64,000 bases of DNA. Source: Methylobacter sp015476545. GTDB lineage: Bacteria; Pseudomonadota; Gammaproteobacteria; Methylococcales; Methylomonadaceae. Shown here one piece after another: positions 1 through 7,790 of the stretch (position 1 is its first letter; every line of letters begins with the position of its first letter). A program made the translations under genes and the position numbers. The stretch spans positions 620,001-684,000 of the forward strand of contig NZ_CP197401.1 in the NCBI RefSeq assembly GCF_052162025.1, given 5' to 3'. The notes under the pieces were generated by a model. The model did no database searches. It was not told the DNA's origin and was given only the letters and a program-made list of their open reading frames with translations.

Positions 1-2
1 AT

Positions 3-293
3 ACCGATCGCGGCAGTCAATATGCTTCCGATAGTCATCGCGCTATTTTAAAGGCGCATCACGTCATTCAATCCATGAGTCGTAAAGGAAATTGCTGGGA
101 TAATAGCGTCTCTGAAAGCTTTTTTCATACCTTGAAAACGGAATTGACGCATCACTGTCAATTTAGGACTCGTGAGGAAGCTAAGCAGGCGATTTTTGAA
201 TATATTGAGGTCTTTTATAATCGAGAACGCCTGCATTCTGCCAATGACTATTTGTCACCGGTAGACTATGAAATACAGCAAAAAGCTGTGTAA
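3..293 (+). CDS. IS3-family transposase, C-terminal part (cut by window start)
   Basis: The frame is open from the first bases and reads T-D-R-G-S-Q-Y, the second catalytic Asp region of IS3-type DDE transposases. The NCWDNSVSESFF stretch carries the third catalytic residue (Glu). The tail FYNRERLHSANDYLSPVDYE is the usual C-terminal end of IS3/IS150-group OrfB. The 5' part lies outside the window, so it cannot be said whether the element is intact. The stop codon is followed within four bases by the terminal inverted repeat. The role (cut and paste of its own element) is known for the family. Confidence 0.93.
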   Translation, partial: TDRGSQYASDSHRAILKAHHVIQSMSRKGNCWDNSVSESFFHTLKTELTHHCQFRTREEAKQAIFEYIEVFYNRERLHSANDYLSPVDYEIQQKAV

Positions 294-296
294 CAA

Positions 297-323
297 TGTG
301 TCCGGAAAAGTGTTGACACATCA
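297..323. repeat. Right terminal inverted repeat of the IS3-family element
   Basis: A 27-bp segment just after the transposase stop ends in CA and contains the short palindromic pair TGTGTC/GACACA. The position and the terminal CA dinucleotide fit the right end of an IS3-family element. The left end is outside the window, so the match between the ends could not be tested. Confidence 0.6.
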
Positions 324-582
324 GGATTAGATACAGCCATCAGGCCCGGCACATTTTGTTCTTTGAAATGTTCATAGCGCTTTTGAAACCGGAGCGCGAT
401 TATGAACGTTCAGCCAAAGTTTTCTTTAGTCGGTTGCTTTGATCGCTCTATTACCCTATAGTCTTCTGTTTATGTCCAATCGGGCTGTATGCCTCGATGG
501 GTGATTGCATAATAGATGAAGCTCTGTGTGTACATGATCATGGTTGCAGTTGGAGCGGTATCTCACTGAAGTTTAAGGTTTA

Positions 583-1179
583 ATGGAAGAGTTATTTATC
601 GGTTGGCTCAAGGAATACGGTTACATTATCCTGTTCTTGTGGTCCATATTAGAAGGTGAAATCGGCCTGATCATGGCCGGAATCATGTCTCATACTGGCG
701 ATATGCAGTACTTCATGGCGGTTTTCGTGGCCGGCCTTGGCGGTTTCGCCGGTGATCAAATTTATTTTTATATCGGCCGTTTTAACAAAGGCTTTATTCA
801 GCGCAGACTGCATAACCAGCGACGCAAATTTGCGATTGCGCATTTGCTGCTGAAAAAATACGGCTGGCCCATTATTTTCATGCAGCGCTATATGTATGGT
901 TTGCGTACCGTCATTCCCATGTCGATAGGTATCACCAAATACTCGGCAAAGCAGTTTGCGTTGATCAATCTGCTCAGCGCTTGGGTATGGGCGGCGATTA
1001 CGATAACCCCGGCCTATTTTTTCGGCGCGGAAATATTGAACATACTGGCCGTAGCCAAGCAGCATTGGTATTTCGCGCTGCCCGTAGCAGGCGCTTTTCT
1101 TTACGCGGTTTATACCTATTTCCACAAACTGGAGCAGCATTTATTGCAAAAGCGCCAGAACCGTTTCTCGAATTCATAG
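583..1179 (+). CDS. DedA/SNARE-associated family inner-membrane protein
   Basis: The 198-aa membrane protein has the DedA hallmarks: an early acidic residue in a re-entrant segment (ILEGEIGL), a GGFAGDQIYFYIGR motif around residues 53-66, and the FMQRYMYGLRTVIPMSIG motif around 103-121, where the conserved Arg residues sit. At least four hydrophobic segments are visible. DedA proteins act as flippases or transporters of undecaprenyl phosphate or phospholipids and support envelope homeostasis. The exact substrate cannot be read here. The ATG follows a weak AAGG site. No operon partner is seen; the next 600 bases are non-coding. Confidence 0.85.
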   Translation: MEELFIGWLKEYGYIILFLWSILEGEIGLIMAGIMSHTGDMQYFMAVFVAGLGGFAGDQIYFYIGRFNKGFIQRRLHNQRRKFAIAHLLLKKYGWPIIFMQRYMYGLRTVIPMSIGITKYSAKQFALINLLSAWVWAAITITPAYFFGAEILNILAVAKQHWYFALPVAGAFLYAVYTYFHKLEQHLLQKRQNRFSNS

Positions 1180-1770
1180 CGAGACGGATAAAGAATTTTT
1201 GAATCCCGCTAAAACATTTTTCATTACCAAGCTCACGAATCACTGCATGGGCAAATGACCGGATCATTCTCTATCTGTGCATGCCGTTCGTGATTTTCGC
1301 GATCATTCTGTATCTAAAATTTTCATAATTTTGTAAGCACTGGCGACGAAGTTAATTGGCGAAAATAGGTCATGGTTTCCGCTCAATTGTTGTGCTTTTT
1401 TCCTGTCTCTACCCGTTCTGGCCCAGCAGGCTAGGACGTGCCATGGCGTTAGCCGTAGTACGGTTTATTTACCCTGGTCAGGTTTTAGAAAGAGCGGCTG
1501 TTTACGATGCACGCGTAAAAATCTGGACCTGATCTAACGGGTCTCAACAAAATCTGACATTGAAAGTCTGAGTTCGACCCCAAGCGGAAATTCGCCAGTT
1601 TCCTTTGAACGTCAGGTTATCGTTCTCTTAAGTCATTCAAACTACACCAGACTGTATTCCTATTAAAATCCTCAGTAGAAATATTTTTTTGTTTGTGCTT
1701 TTATTCTTTCAAATTTAAAAGCTAAACCTATTGTAAGGTAGGGACAGAAAGTTTGGGATCCTGTATCTAG
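1180..1770. other. Gap of about 590 bases without a recognisable gene
   Basis: No reading frame on either strand has convincing codon use or a ribosome binding site. The stretch separates the DedA gene from IS debris, and its mixed composition suggests decayed mobile DNA. I see no tRNA or riboswitch. Confidence 0.5.
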
Positions 1771-1830
1771 AAAAGCCGAGCTGACGAGTGAGACCATCGT
1801 AAGGGTTTCGCAAGACAGGTCGGCTTTTTT
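1771..1830 (+). terminator. Stem-loop with T-run upstream of the IS3 relic
   Basis: AAAAGCCGA at 1771-1779 pairs with TCGGCTTTT at 1820-1828 across a loop of about 40 bases, followed by a run of T. It looks like a factor-independent terminator or an attenuator belonging to the adjacent insertion-sequence remnant. The long loop makes a simple terminator less certain. Confidence 0.5.
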
Positions 1831-1892
1831 ATTTTGCGCGAATTTATTTTGTACGAATGAGTCCCACCTGTAGCAGCAAAAAATGGCGACGC

Positions 1893-1992
1893 GCTTGGTT
1901 TTATAACCCGCAGCGTCGCCATTCGTACTTGGGCTATAAAAGCCCCAATCAGTATGAGCCAGAAGTGGTTACATTACAAAAATCGCTTAACT
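1893..1992 (+). pseudogene. Relic of an IS3-family transposase C-terminus
   Basis: The frame encodes WFYNPQRRHSYLGYKSPNQYE, the typical last 20 or so residues of IS3-family OrfB proteins. Nothing recognisable as the catalytic core precedes it, because the hairpin at 1771-1830 and unrelated bases lie upstream. The frame then runs without a stop into the next gene's leader, so the long open frame from 1857 to 2216 is a chance fusion of this relic with an unrelated exported protein. It marks an old insertion boundary on the left of the exported-protein block. Confidence 0.75.
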
Positions 1993-2055
1993 GGCTACTG
2001 GATTGGTGGATTTCACTTGACCACCTCACAAAACCAACGACGAGGAGGAAGAACT

Positions 2056-2288
2056 ATGAAAAGCGATATTCGATACGATCTATGTCTGTGCCCTTGGTTG
2101 TGATAGTGGTCCTGGCGCTGGTCGCATCCTTTGCGGGGGCCCAGGAAACTCCTCCGGGATCCTCGATCTCGCTGCCCGACTACAACGGTTCCGGTTTGGT
2201 GAGGTGTTTCGGGTAGAAGCCCCCTCCCTGCAAGGGTCACATTACTGTCGTGGGCGACAAGCCGGGATTCTTTATGTTTGCTCGGTGA
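2056..2288 (+). pseudogene. Small exported protein, frameshifted and interrupted
   Basis: An excellent AGGAGG site at 2043-2048 sits 7 bases before an ATG at 2056, but that frame stops after 15 codons. A second frame, entered by an ATG at 2082, encodes a clean signal peptide (MSVPLVVIVVLALVASFAGA, then QE) and a short mature part ending in VRCFG at a TAG (2214-2216). The same frame continues with plausible protein sequence containing CKGHITVVGDKPGFF to a TGA at 2286-2288. I read this as one gene of about 76 codons broken by one frameshift and one nonsense change, or possibly sequencing errors. Function unknown. It heads the exported-protein block and has codon use like the next two genes. Confidence 0.5.
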
Positions 2289-2344
2289 GTGTCCGGCAGC
2301 GGCGCATGCCACATTATCTTTATAACTGAAGAAAGGAGGAAACA

Positions 2345-3679
2345 ATGAAAGTATCTACCTGGATCGGTATTTTCGGCTGCCTCATGACACTCTCGTTCCT
2401 GATCAATCCCGATGTCGTTCGCGCCCAGAATTTTAATTATCGAGGCTGTGCGTGGCCGATCGAACTCTCGCCCGAAGGATCTGGTAACGTGCAGGGCCCT
2501 GACGGTGCAGCCCGATATTGGGCCATGCCCTTTGATACGCAGTACGAAACAATGACAATCAAGGGCACCTATCCCAATATCCGGTTTTTTTCTTTTGCCG
2601 CTTACGAAACGATAGATTACGACCCTCTAAATAATACAAATAAGGGATTCCACCTCGCAGAACATCATCTGTACGATGCCCAGATCACCCCCGATCCGGG
2701 CAGCACCAACCCGTTCGTCCCACCGGGCGGTCGCAACGGCAACTATACTGTCACAATCTCGCGTAACAGCACGAGTTCGGGGAATACAATCGGGGTTTCC
2801 TCAGACCTTACTTGGGTAGTCCTGCGCATGTATGTAGCGGACGCCGATCCGTCCCAGAGCGGTCAAAGTCTGATGGGCGGGGTGCCGCTCCCCACCATAA
2901 CAGTGACGGACCAAGCTGGTGCCAGCAAGCAGTTGGAGGCCTGCTTCCCGATCAACAAATGGTTGGATGCGAGTGCCTTTGCCCAATTTCTCTTCCCACC
3001 CGCGGTCGATTTGAGCATCGATGAAGGCATGCCCTCCTCCGATCGGCTCTGGTTTGCGTCACCTTTAGATCCGCCGTCGATTCTATGGCCTAATCCGGAT
3101 GGTAAATACATGATGATGTGGCCGGGGAACAAATACCAACCCGGGCGGATCATTGTCATACACGGCAAAGCTCCGGGTTTCCCCGGCACATTCGAGGGTT
3201 CTCCGATTTGGAGGCCGGCGCGGGGCTTCCGGACCGTCGACATGCGGTATTGGGCCGTGTGCGAACAGGACTTTGCGCCGCCGCTTTCGCTGGTTGGTTG
3301 CGTAACCGATCTGACAACTCGTCTTGAAGGCGGCTATTATACGATCGTCATAACGGACGATCGGCAGCGCCCGGACTGGTTACGGCCTAATGTCAACTGG
3401 CTGCCGTATGGGGATGAGCAGTATCCCAAGTTTGTGGTTATCCGCAACATGCTGCCTGCGCCCGATTTCCCCTATGCTATCCAAAATGTCTGGGCGGCTC
3501 CCCCCGACCACTACTGCACGTTTGATCTCTCGTTCCCGAACGTTCCAGATCGAACGGCTCTGGACGAAAAGGGGCCATGCGCCAAGGAAGTGATGGGTGA
3601 TTATTACCCGGACGCCGTCTGGTGCGATAAATCGACATTCGTACATGGCGGCTGGCAAGCCTGCCTGAAAGGGCGATAA
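2345..3679 (+). CDS. Exported protein of unknown function, 444 aa
   Basis: A strong AGGAGG site lies just before the ATG. The first 27 residues form a signal peptide (LMTLSFLINPDVVRA, then QN). The mature protein has no transmembrane segment and few cysteines; motifs such as RYWAVCEQDF, YYTIVITDDRQRPDWLRP and FVVIRNMLPAPDFPYAIQ alternate as in a beta-rich secreted fold. I recall similar unnamed secreted proteins in actinobacteria and some proteobacteria, but I cannot assign a function. It is followed by a second exported gene 25 bases downstream with its own GGGAGG site, so the two are probably co-transcribed. The more GC-rich codon use than the EPS genes and the IS debris upstream suggest acquisition. 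Confidence 0.8.
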   Translation: MKVSTWIGIFGCLMTLSFLINPDVVRAQNFNYRGCAWPIELSPEGSGNVQGPDGAARYWAMPFDTQYETMTIKGTYPNIRFFSFAAYETIDYDPLNNTNKGFHLAEHHLYDAQITPDPGSTNPFVPPGGRNGNYTVTISRNSTSSGNTIGVSSDLTWVVLRMYVADADPSQSGQSLMGGVPLPTITVTDQAGASKQLEACFPINKWLDASAFAQFLFPPAVDLSIDEGMPSSDRLWFASPLDPPSILWPNPDGKYMMMWPGNKYQPGRIIVIHGKAPGFPGTFEGSPIWRPARGFRTVDMRYWAVCEQDFAPPLSLVGCVTDLTTRLEGGYYTIVITDDRQRPDWLRPNVNWLPYGDEQYPKFVVIRNMLPAPDFPYAIQNVWAAPPDHYCTFDLSFPNVPDRTALDEKGPCAKEVMGDYYPDAVWCDKSTFVHGGWQACLKGR

Positions 3680-3704
3680 CAGCGACTCTCCCGGGAGGTG
3701 GAAA

Positions 3705-4496
3705 ATGAAAAGAGTTGAAAGTCTCGTAATCAAATCGCTCGTCTTCCTGGCGATAGCCAATCTCTATTTCGTCATCGCACAGGCTCAGAACACGCCGCAA
3801 CCAGTGGCACAATTCGGTGAAAAAACGAATAATAGCCCCCATAACTTTCCTAATGCACCTCAGGAATTTGTCGTGTGTACTGGATGGCACGCCCTTTGTT
3901 CTGCATCCTATGACTGCAAAATGAATGGCGACAAGGCTGACTGCGACTGCTTGAGGGTTAACGAACCCCATATTGTTGAAACAGCTTCAATCCAGGATAC
4001 AGCGGTCAAACACCTGACGCAGGCCCAATGCACTACTAGACATCCGTGCAATGCAGATCAAGCTCCAGTTTGTAAGGCCATCACTTACGGACAGTATGAA
4101 GTTGATAATGTCACGTATGATTGGGTGTCAACTTTTTCTTATCGTGGATGGTGCAGTCTCTTGCAGGTTAAGCCAAAAGCCTGTGACCCGAGTGCAGCGG
4201 GCTACACCGGGGATCTATATTGGGCCGTCTGCGACGGCGCTCCGTGCACGGAAAACCAGAATCCATCCGATCCAGATAAGCTCTTGAGCTGTCAGTGCCG
4301 GGTAGAGAACGCACGGATCACACCGTTTCTGGGAACCAATGGCAGTTGCACCGGCGACAATGGCGGGATAATGTCAAGCTCTCCGCTATGGACATGGGAT
4401 TTCCAAAACAACAGATACCGGATTCCTTTGCCTGGCATGGAATACGTACAGGGTGCATGTGCCCCGTTGGAATCCGATCCATTGCCGCCGCGATGA
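3705..4496 (+). CDS. Cysteine-rich exported protein of unknown function, 263 aa
   Basis: A signal peptide (SLVFLAIANLYFVIAQAQ) precedes a mature chain with many cysteines. Two stretches look like diverged repeats: one around residues 64-85 (CTGWHALCSASYDCKMNGD, then a CDC pair) and one around 183-206 (CDGAPCTENQNPSDPDKLL, then a CQC pair). Each has a C-x(3-6)-C start and ends in a Cys-x-Cys pair followed by a hydrophobic strand, which suggests a small disulfide-bonded domain repeated twice. No family recognised. The GGGAGG ribosome site is 8 bases from the ATG. A terminator follows after about 60 bases, closing the exported-protein transcription unit. Confidence 0.8.
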   Translation: MKRVESLVIKSLVFLAIANLYFVIAQAQNTPQPVAQFGEKTNNSPHNFPNAPQEFVVCTGWHALCSASYDCKMNGDKADCDCLRVNEPHIVETASIQDTAVKHLTQAQCTTRHPCNADQAPVCKAITYGQYEVDNVTYDWVSTFSYRGWCSLLQVKPKACDPSAAGYTGDLYWAVCDGAPCTENQNPSDPDKLLSCQCRVENARITPFLGTNGSCTGDNGGIMSSSPLWTWDFQNNRYRIPLPGMEYVQGACAPLESDPLPPR

Positions 4497-4554
4497 TCTA
4501 AGTTCTCGTATGCACAATAGCGGTTACTTGGCTGCTCAGCGAGAGCTTTTCATG

Positions 4555-4591
4555 ATTAGACATTTCGAAACGATGTGTCTAATGTTTTTTT
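4555..4591 (+). terminator. Factor-independent terminator after the exported-protein genes
   Basis: ATTAGACA (4555-4562) pairs perfectly with TGTCTAAT (4576-4583). After one G comes a run of seven T. The position is about 60 bases after the 263-aa gene stop. Confidence 0.85.
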
Positions 4592-4959
4592 ATCGCTGTC
4601 TTTTCGAATGACAAAAATGTAGCGATTACCGGCCATTATCCATACTTTCTTGAGAGACAGGTAATGGCACAACCAAGACAATCAGTCTTATTCTTCACGA
4701 TTCAAGTTCAAATTTAACCTTATTTCAGAACCTGCCAGGCCAGGTTCAGATTTCTACATCCCTAAAAACCGTATCGGTTATTTTTGTGATTCAGTTCACA
4801 AAAACGATAAATAACAGCCCATTCTTATTCCGACTAAAATACTTGGTATATACTCCATAACAAGGGTTAACGAGAAATGCCCTTGTTTCAATAGCTGTTT
4901 AGTATGACGTTGAATGGCTAAAAATTATAAAAATTAGAAGTTCATATTAGGTAGGTAAC
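4592..4959. other. Leader region before the globin gene
   Basis: No gene is seen. The segment holds the CRP-type palindrome at 4785-4800 and AT-rich promoter-like boxes (TAAAAT at 4835-4840, TATACT at 4849-4854). A GGTAGGT ribosome binding site lies just before the ATG at 4960. Confidence 0.6.
4785..4800. promoter_or_regulatory. Perfect CRP/FNR-superfamily operator (CRP type)
   Basis: TGTGA-TTCAGT-TCACA matches the CRP consensus TGTGA-N6-TCACA in both half sites, and the symmetry extends outward (TTTTTGTGA / TCACAAAAA). It lies about 160 bases before the globin gene. A TATACT box at 4849-4854 is a possible -10, which would put the operator near -68; this spacing is not one of the classical ones, so activation versus repression is open. 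Confidence 0.75.
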
Positions 4960-5523
4960 ATGTCACATGATTTTGACAAATTAACGCACTATGCCAAATC
5001 ATTCAGCGAATTAACGCCTGAACGAGAAGCCTTGTTGATCAAGGTGGGCGAACAGATCAAACCCAAACTGGCCGGAATTACCGAAGATTTTTATCAACAC
5101 CTGCTCACCATTCCGCAAGCAGCGACTTTTCTCGGAGGGCGGGTTGAATCATTGAAGAAAACCCATACTCTCTGGATGGAGGGATTATTTAGCGGGCCTT
5201 TCGATAAAACCTATACCGAACACATGTACAAAGTGGGCGATGTGCATGTCAGAGTTAATTTGCCGGTTGAGTTTATGGCGGGCGCCATGACCTTGATCAA
5301 TCAACGCCTGATCGGCCTGATTGTGGAAACCTACGGTCATGATAAGGAATACTGCGCTCAGATACTGGTTGCGATCAATGCCGTGACCGGCATGTCGCTT
5401 TTGGTGATGCAGCAGTCGTATCAGGCCGCCAGTCTGGCCGAGGAACTGGAAAAATTTCTCAAGATTTCCGGAATGAGCCGTGTATTGTTTACCAACCTGG
5501 CTAACGCTTACAAAGATAAATAG
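4960..5523 (+). CDS. Protoglobin-domain haem protein (stand-alone sensor globin)
   Basis: The 187-aa protein fits the globin-coupled-sensor/protoglobin fold: FYQHL around residues 44-48 (distal Tyr45) and YKVGDVHVRVNLPVEFMAGAM around 90-110, where His96 is the expected proximal haem ligand. No transducer domain (methyl-accepting, GGDEF, kinase) is attached; the chain ends after the last globin helices. It probably binds O2, NO or CO in the cytoplasm. A roadblock/LC7 gene starts 9 bases after its stop with an AGGAGAT site, so the two form an operon and the roadblock protein may be its partner. The perfect CRP-type operator upstream suggests control by a CRP/FNR-family regulator. Confidence 0.87.
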   Translation: MSHDFDKLTHYAKSFSELTPEREALLIKVGEQIKPKLAGITEDFYQHLLTIPQAATFLGGRVESLKKTHTLWMEGLFSGPFDKTYTEHMYKVGDVHVRVNLPVEFMAGAMTLINQRLIGLIVETYGHDKEYCAQILVAINAVTGMSLLVMQQSYQAASLAEELEKFLKISGMSRVLFTNLANAYKDK

Positions 5524-5532
5524 GAGATTTCA

Positions 5533-5895
5533 ATGCGTTCAGATATGTTAGTTTCGGTATTGTCGGATTTGAGCGGCACTTCTGCGGATATTGAGGCGGC
5601 AGGCGTCATTTCGACCGACGGTCTGATGATGGCTTCGGTACTGCCGAATTCAATGGATGAAGACCGGGTCGGCGCCATGAGCGCCGCGATGCTGTCGTTG
5701 GGCGACCGTACCGCACAGGAACTGGTCCGTGGAGAATTGGAGCAGGTGCTGATCAAAGGCGATTCCGGTTATGTGTTGATGACTTATGCCGGCAAGGAAG
5801 CGGTGCTGACCGTAATGGCCAAGCCCAATGCCAAGCTGGGATTGATTTTCCTGGATGTCAAAAGAGCCGCCGGCAGTATCGCTGAATTGCTCTGA
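5533..5895 (+). CDS. Roadblock/LC7-domain protein (MglB-like)
   Basis: The 120-aa protein is a single roadblock/LC7 domain: an N-terminal helix, IEAAGVISTDGLMMASVLP as the first strands, the helix with AAMLSLGDRTAQEL, and the closing strands YVLMTYAGKEAVLTVMA and AKLGLIFLDVKRAAGSI. Bacterial members act as GTPase-activating partners of Ras-like MglA GTPases or as small-molecule sensor subunits. No MglA-like gene is in the window. The gene is tightly linked to the protoglobin upstream (9-base gap), suggesting a gas-responsive pair. Function beyond the domain is inference. Confidence 0.88.
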   Translation: MRSDMLVSVLSDLSGTSADIEAAGVISTDGLMMASVLPNSMDEDRVGAMSAAMLSLGDRTAQELVRGELEQVLIKGDSGYVLMTYAGKEAVLTVMAKPNAKLGLIFLDVKRAAGSIAELL

Positions 5896-5989
5896 TTGCC
5901 TTTAAGTAACCCAAAAATCCAACACCTGCTATAAGCATAAGAAATAGCCGGGTCTGTAATGTAGAGGCACGGATTCAATGTATCGGAAG

Positions 5990-6025
5990 CCGTAGATTGG
6001 ATTGATGCGAAAATCCATTCTACGG
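5990..6025. repeat. REP-like inverted repeat between convergent genes
   Basis: CCGTAGATTGGATT (5990-6003) pairs with AATCCATTCTACGG (6012-6025) with a single mismatch and an 8-base loop. It sits between the convergent roadblock and peroxidase genes. The GTAG..TGGATT arms recall common intergenic palindromes of gammaproteobacteria. It could also act as a weak bidirectional terminator, but no T-run is present. Confidence 0.55.
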
Positions 6026-6081
6026 CGCTTTGATAGGGATTAGCCTTGAAAAGAAACCGAAGCGCTGATTGAAGCAGCGGT

Positions 6082-7431
6082 TTAGTCTGCCAGAGAAAGG
6101 CCGCTAGGCACTTTTTTAGGCGCGGTAGATCTGAGATCCAGGCTGCTAGGGTCGGTCAGGGCATGTAAATAATCCAGCAGCAGCTTGACTTGTGCATCTG
6201 TAAGCGCAACCGGATTGATTTCTATACTGTTCGCCAGGTTGAAGCGGCTTGTTGCGTCGTTATGAACAATAAAGTCCTGTTCATCCAGATCCGAGCGGGA
6301 CGGCAGAACGGCTTGGGAGACGTCATAGTCCTCAAGACTTTGCTCCGGATTCAGATGGTGTCTGACCACGGCTTCCAGAGTATTGTAAGCCCCGTCATGC
6401 CCCCATGGGCCGGTCAGCGCTACGTTGCGAAGGCTAGGGGTTCTGAATTTATACCGGTCATTGGCATCGCCTGTAACCTGCTCCCTGCCGTAATCATCAT
6501 GCCCTTCAAAGCCATCGCCTTTTCCTGGACCAATTTGCGGCATGCCCAGTGCATGAAAGGCATGATCCGTTTGGAATTTTCCTGAATGACAGCTGGCGCA
6601 TCCCGCCTTATTGAAAATTTTCATGCCTTCCACAGCGTTTTTGCTCATTGCAGTAGTTTGCCCCATCATATAGTAGTCGTAAGGGCTGTTATCGGCTCTG
6701 TACGCGGCGGCTTCGAAAGCGCCGATGGCATTGGTAATATGAGAATAGGTCACCTGCTCAGGGACTTTCAGGCCAGGATAAGCCTGGGCAAAAAGAGTGC
6801 GGTACTCCTCAATGGCCATGATCCGCTGAGTCAAAAGATGCCACACTAGAGGCAAATTGCCGGCCGCGGCCGCATCGGCCACTTCATTTTCACCGGCTTG
6901 TCCGGCCATTTCCGTATTGGAGGTAGGAGGAAAAGCCGCCTGCGCAGAAAGCGCATTGTCCACGCCCAGCAAGAATGCATCGCCTGCCGGCGTTCTGAAG
7001 CCGCTTGGCGCAGTGCTGTCTTGTTCAACGCGCCCGTCATGGAATACGCGGACAAATTCACTCGCGCCCAGGTTAAACACGAATGGTGCATTGCGGGGCA
7101 CGCGTTCGTGTATGGCGTCACTGCCGGTTCCTGTGTCACGCATGATGCCCAACCCTTTGCCGCCTTCGCCCACGCCTAACGACAGACCGTCTCCGGTAGC
7201 GGCCAGGGGATGATGGCATGTGGCGCACGAGGTATTTTTGTTGCCTGACAAAATCTTGTCGTAAAACAGAAATTTGCCCAATTGCTCTTTGGCCGCGTTC
7301 CTGGCCGGAAAGCCGGCGTCATTGGCGGGGACGGCAAAAGTTAAAGACGGAGTCAAGGCCGATAGCACGAGCGAAACGGCGGAAACCATGGTCTTCAGTT
7401 TTAATCGGGAAGATAAAGCAAAATGTATCAT
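6082..7431 (-). CDS. Di-haem cytochrome c peroxidase family protein (MauG/CorB-like)
   Basis: After an export signal (VSAVSLVLSALTPSLTFA) the protein has two CxxCH haem-c sites: CATCH at residues 69-73 and CASCH at 278-282. The arrangement and the segments RNAPFVFNLG, FHDGRVE and FRTPSLRNVALTGPWGHDGAY are typical of the bacterial di-haem peroxidase/MauG superfamily (PF03150). It acts in the periplasm or at the cell surface. In Methylococcales some members (CorB, SACCP) are copper-responsive partners of surface copper proteins; no such partner gene is adjacent here, so peroxide reduction versus protein oxidation is undecided. It appears to be transcribed alone, convergent with the globin/roadblock unit. 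Confidence 0.88.
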   Translation of the reverse strand: MIHFALSSRLKLKTMVSAVSLVLSALTPSLTFAVPANDAGFPARNAAKEQLGKFLFYDKILSGNKNTSCATCHHPLAATGDGLSLGVGEGGKGLGIMRDTGTGSDAIHERVPRNAPFVFNLGASEFVRVFHDGRVEQDSTAPSGFRTPAGDAFLLGVDNALSAQAAFPPTSNTEMAGQAGENEVADAAAAGNLPLVWHLLTQRIMAIEEYRTLFAQAYPGLKVPEQVTYSHITNAIGAFEAAAYRADNSPYDYYMMGQTTAMSKNAVEGMKIFNKAGCASCHSGKFQTDHAFHALGMPQIGPGKGDGFEGHDDYGREQVTGDANDRYKFRTPSLRNVALTGPWGHDGAYNTLEAVVRHHLNPEQSLEDYDVSQAVLPSRSDLDEQDFIVHNDATSRFNLANSIEINPVALTDAQVKLLLDYLHALTDPSSLDLRSTAPKKVPSGLSLAD

Positions 7432-7790
7432 CGTAATCTATCCGTTATTGTTAGTAGAACTGCCATGAATGCGCGAGGGATACATTACATAACCGAATAG
7501 ACTGATGAATTTGATTAGTTTAGTAATGCATAATTCGCATTACTAGATTAAGCAAACTCTATACCATAATAAATAAAACGATATAAAACAAATGCAATAT
7601 TGAAATATGCGGGGAAAATATTAATAAAACAGGTTAAATGCCTTATCCATAATAGGGGATTTCACTGTTTTTTTCGTTGGATTTTCTAATCTATAGCCTG
7701 GCTTTAGAAATGAATGGAGCTTTTAAACAGGGTCAGATTTATTGATTAATAACCTTATACCGCCAAAACTATAAGCTGTTGCACGTGTAT
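7432..7790. other. AT-rich gap between peroxidase and zinc-ribbon genes
   Basis: This 359-base gap must hold the promoter of the minus-strand peroxidase gene and the end of the zinc-ribbon operon. No gene or clear terminator is seen. Confidence 0.5.

Noticed and set aside
649..1140. 163-codon minus-strand frame opposite the DedA gene
   Set aside because: It lies fully antisense to a clear DedA coding sequence, has no family resemblance and no ribosome site.
1857..2216. 119-codon open frame read as one protein
   Set aside because: It is a chance fusion of an IS3 transposase tail and the signal peptide of the next gene; the strong ribosome site lies inside it.
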